A stretch of DNA of 64,000 nt, from NCBI RefSeq assembly GCF_000091045.1, contig NC_006684.1, positions 576,001 to 640,000 on the forward strand, given 5' to 3'. This DNA comes from Cryptococcus deneoformans JEC21 (lineage: Eukaryota > Basidiomycota > Tremellomycetes > Tremellales > Cryptococcaceae). Made by a program: the position numbers and the translations under genes. A model generated the notes under the pieces. That model ran no database searches, had not been told where the DNA came from, and worked only from the letters and a program-made list of their open reading frames with translations. This document shows positions 63,461 through 64,000 of this stretch, one piece after another; position 1 is the stretch's first letter; each line of letters opens with the position of its first letter.

Positions 63461-64000
63461 TTAGAACCACATATACCTGTCTTTCAACGCTCTCACACCC
63501 AGCGCTTCCCACTCATCTCTTCTAATCCACATATCCCCCAGCCCCTCAATATTACACATGACACTCCCGCCCTTCCAACTGACATATCGTGGATTTAACC
63601 CTCTGGGAGGAGGGACAATTGTTACTTCACCGTTACCTGGCACGCCGCGTTGCTTGAGTAACGGAGGTAAACGGTCGGAGATAAAGGCAGGTAGACCTTT
63701 GATCGACGACGAGCCGCCTATCAAAAGGATAGAATGAGAGAGTGTGCGAATCTTGTTTTCTGTACCACAGAGTGATAGTGAGGCAGCAATGGCAGCGTCG
63801 AGAGGTGACTGGGATGATGCGGTGAAAATTTGAGAAGCAGAGAGGGTGGGTTGAGGGGCAAGGCTTGCGAGTGTGGGAAGGGACAGTAGAGCAGGCGCAG
63901 CTGTACCAGGAGTGTCAGCATCGGCTGCACCTCCGGCAGCAGGGGTCGGTGTGGAGGCAGTGGAAGGCAGGTTGAGCTCCGGCACAGGAGTTTGAGCGAG
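63461..64000 (-). CDS. ARP8: ARP8-like actin-related protein, C-terminal part (5' end outside window)
   Basis: The minus strand is open from the window edge at 64000 to the stop at 63461, giving the last 179 residues. Actin-fold motifs of the C-terminal lobe are present: DAAIAASLSLCG, SHSILLIGGSSSIKGLPAFI and NPRYVSWKGGSVM, then DMWIRRDEWEALGVRALKDR, which matches the Arp8 ending. Arp8 is a nuclear subunit of INO80, where it binds the DNA linker and actin. The Pro/Ala/Thr-rich insertion at the 5' edge of the visible part resembles the insertion found in Arp8 rather than in actin. Another Arp cannot be fully excluded without the N-terminal half. Confidence 0.8.
   Translation of the reverse strand, partial: LAQTPVPELNLPSTASTPTPAAGGAADADTPGTAAPALLSLPTLASLAPQPTLSASQIFTASSQSPLDAAIAASLSLCGTENKIRTLSHSILLIGGSSSIKGLPAFISDRLPPLLKQRGVPGNGEVTIVPPPRGLNPRYVSWKGGSVMCNIEGLGDMWIRRDEWEALGVRALKDRYMWF

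Overview
The window looks like nuclear DNA of a basidiomycete yeast, most likely a Cryptococcus species (Tremellomycetes). The evidence is about 133 inferred introns, nearly all 44-80 nt, with GTRNGT-type donors and CTRAY-type branch sites just before the acceptor. Spliced products match fungal families: pentafunctional AROM, Mei2, Rft1, Zn2Cys6 regulators and WSC proteins. All gene models were spliced by eye, using reading phase and family conservation. I saw no transposon, tRNA, rRNA or CRISPR.

Layout. 1-9.6 kb: 3' end of a Prp5-type RNA helicase (+), an ASC-1/TRIP4-like zinc-finger protein (-), the complete ARO1 gene (-) and, divergent from it, tubulin cofactor B (+). 9.6-15.6 kb: a Myb-like small protein (-), a candidate 57-codon gene (+), an amphipathic LEA/perilipin-like protein (+) and PP1 catalytic subunit (+). 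15.6-25 kb: a candidate 31-codon gene (+), a 14-TM MFS transporter (-), a short SRP72 (+) and a 17-exon MEI2-type gene (+). 25.6-34 kb: a Zn2Cys6 regulator (-), RFT1 (-) and a bestrophin-like channel (+). 34-46 kb: an MFS transporter (-), a novel protein with a predicted myristoylation site (-), a kinesin-10-like motor (-) and, divergent from it, a Sos7-like kinetochore protein (+). 46-64 kb: a secreted double-psi barrel protein (+), an alpha/beta hydrolase (+), OCT1 (+), a WSC protein (-), an NmrA-like protein (+), a second copy of the 34-kb MFS transporter (+), DTD (-), RPN12 (-), a G3BP-like protein (+) and the 3' end of an ARP8-like gene (-).

Most genes are independent housekeeping loci. 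The exceptions are the MFS pair at 34.3-36.6 and 55.6-57.9 kb, whose exons 2-13 match in length to the base, and the divergent kinesin/Sos7 pair, two mitotic genes that share 448 bp of promoter. The most unusual items are a short SRP72 that lacks the usual middle TPR region, two micro-ORF transcription-unit candidates, a GC-AG intron in MEI2, a possible retained long intron in the Zn2Cys6 gene, and GC-rich inverted repeats in two promoters. I found no convincing multi-gene novel system.
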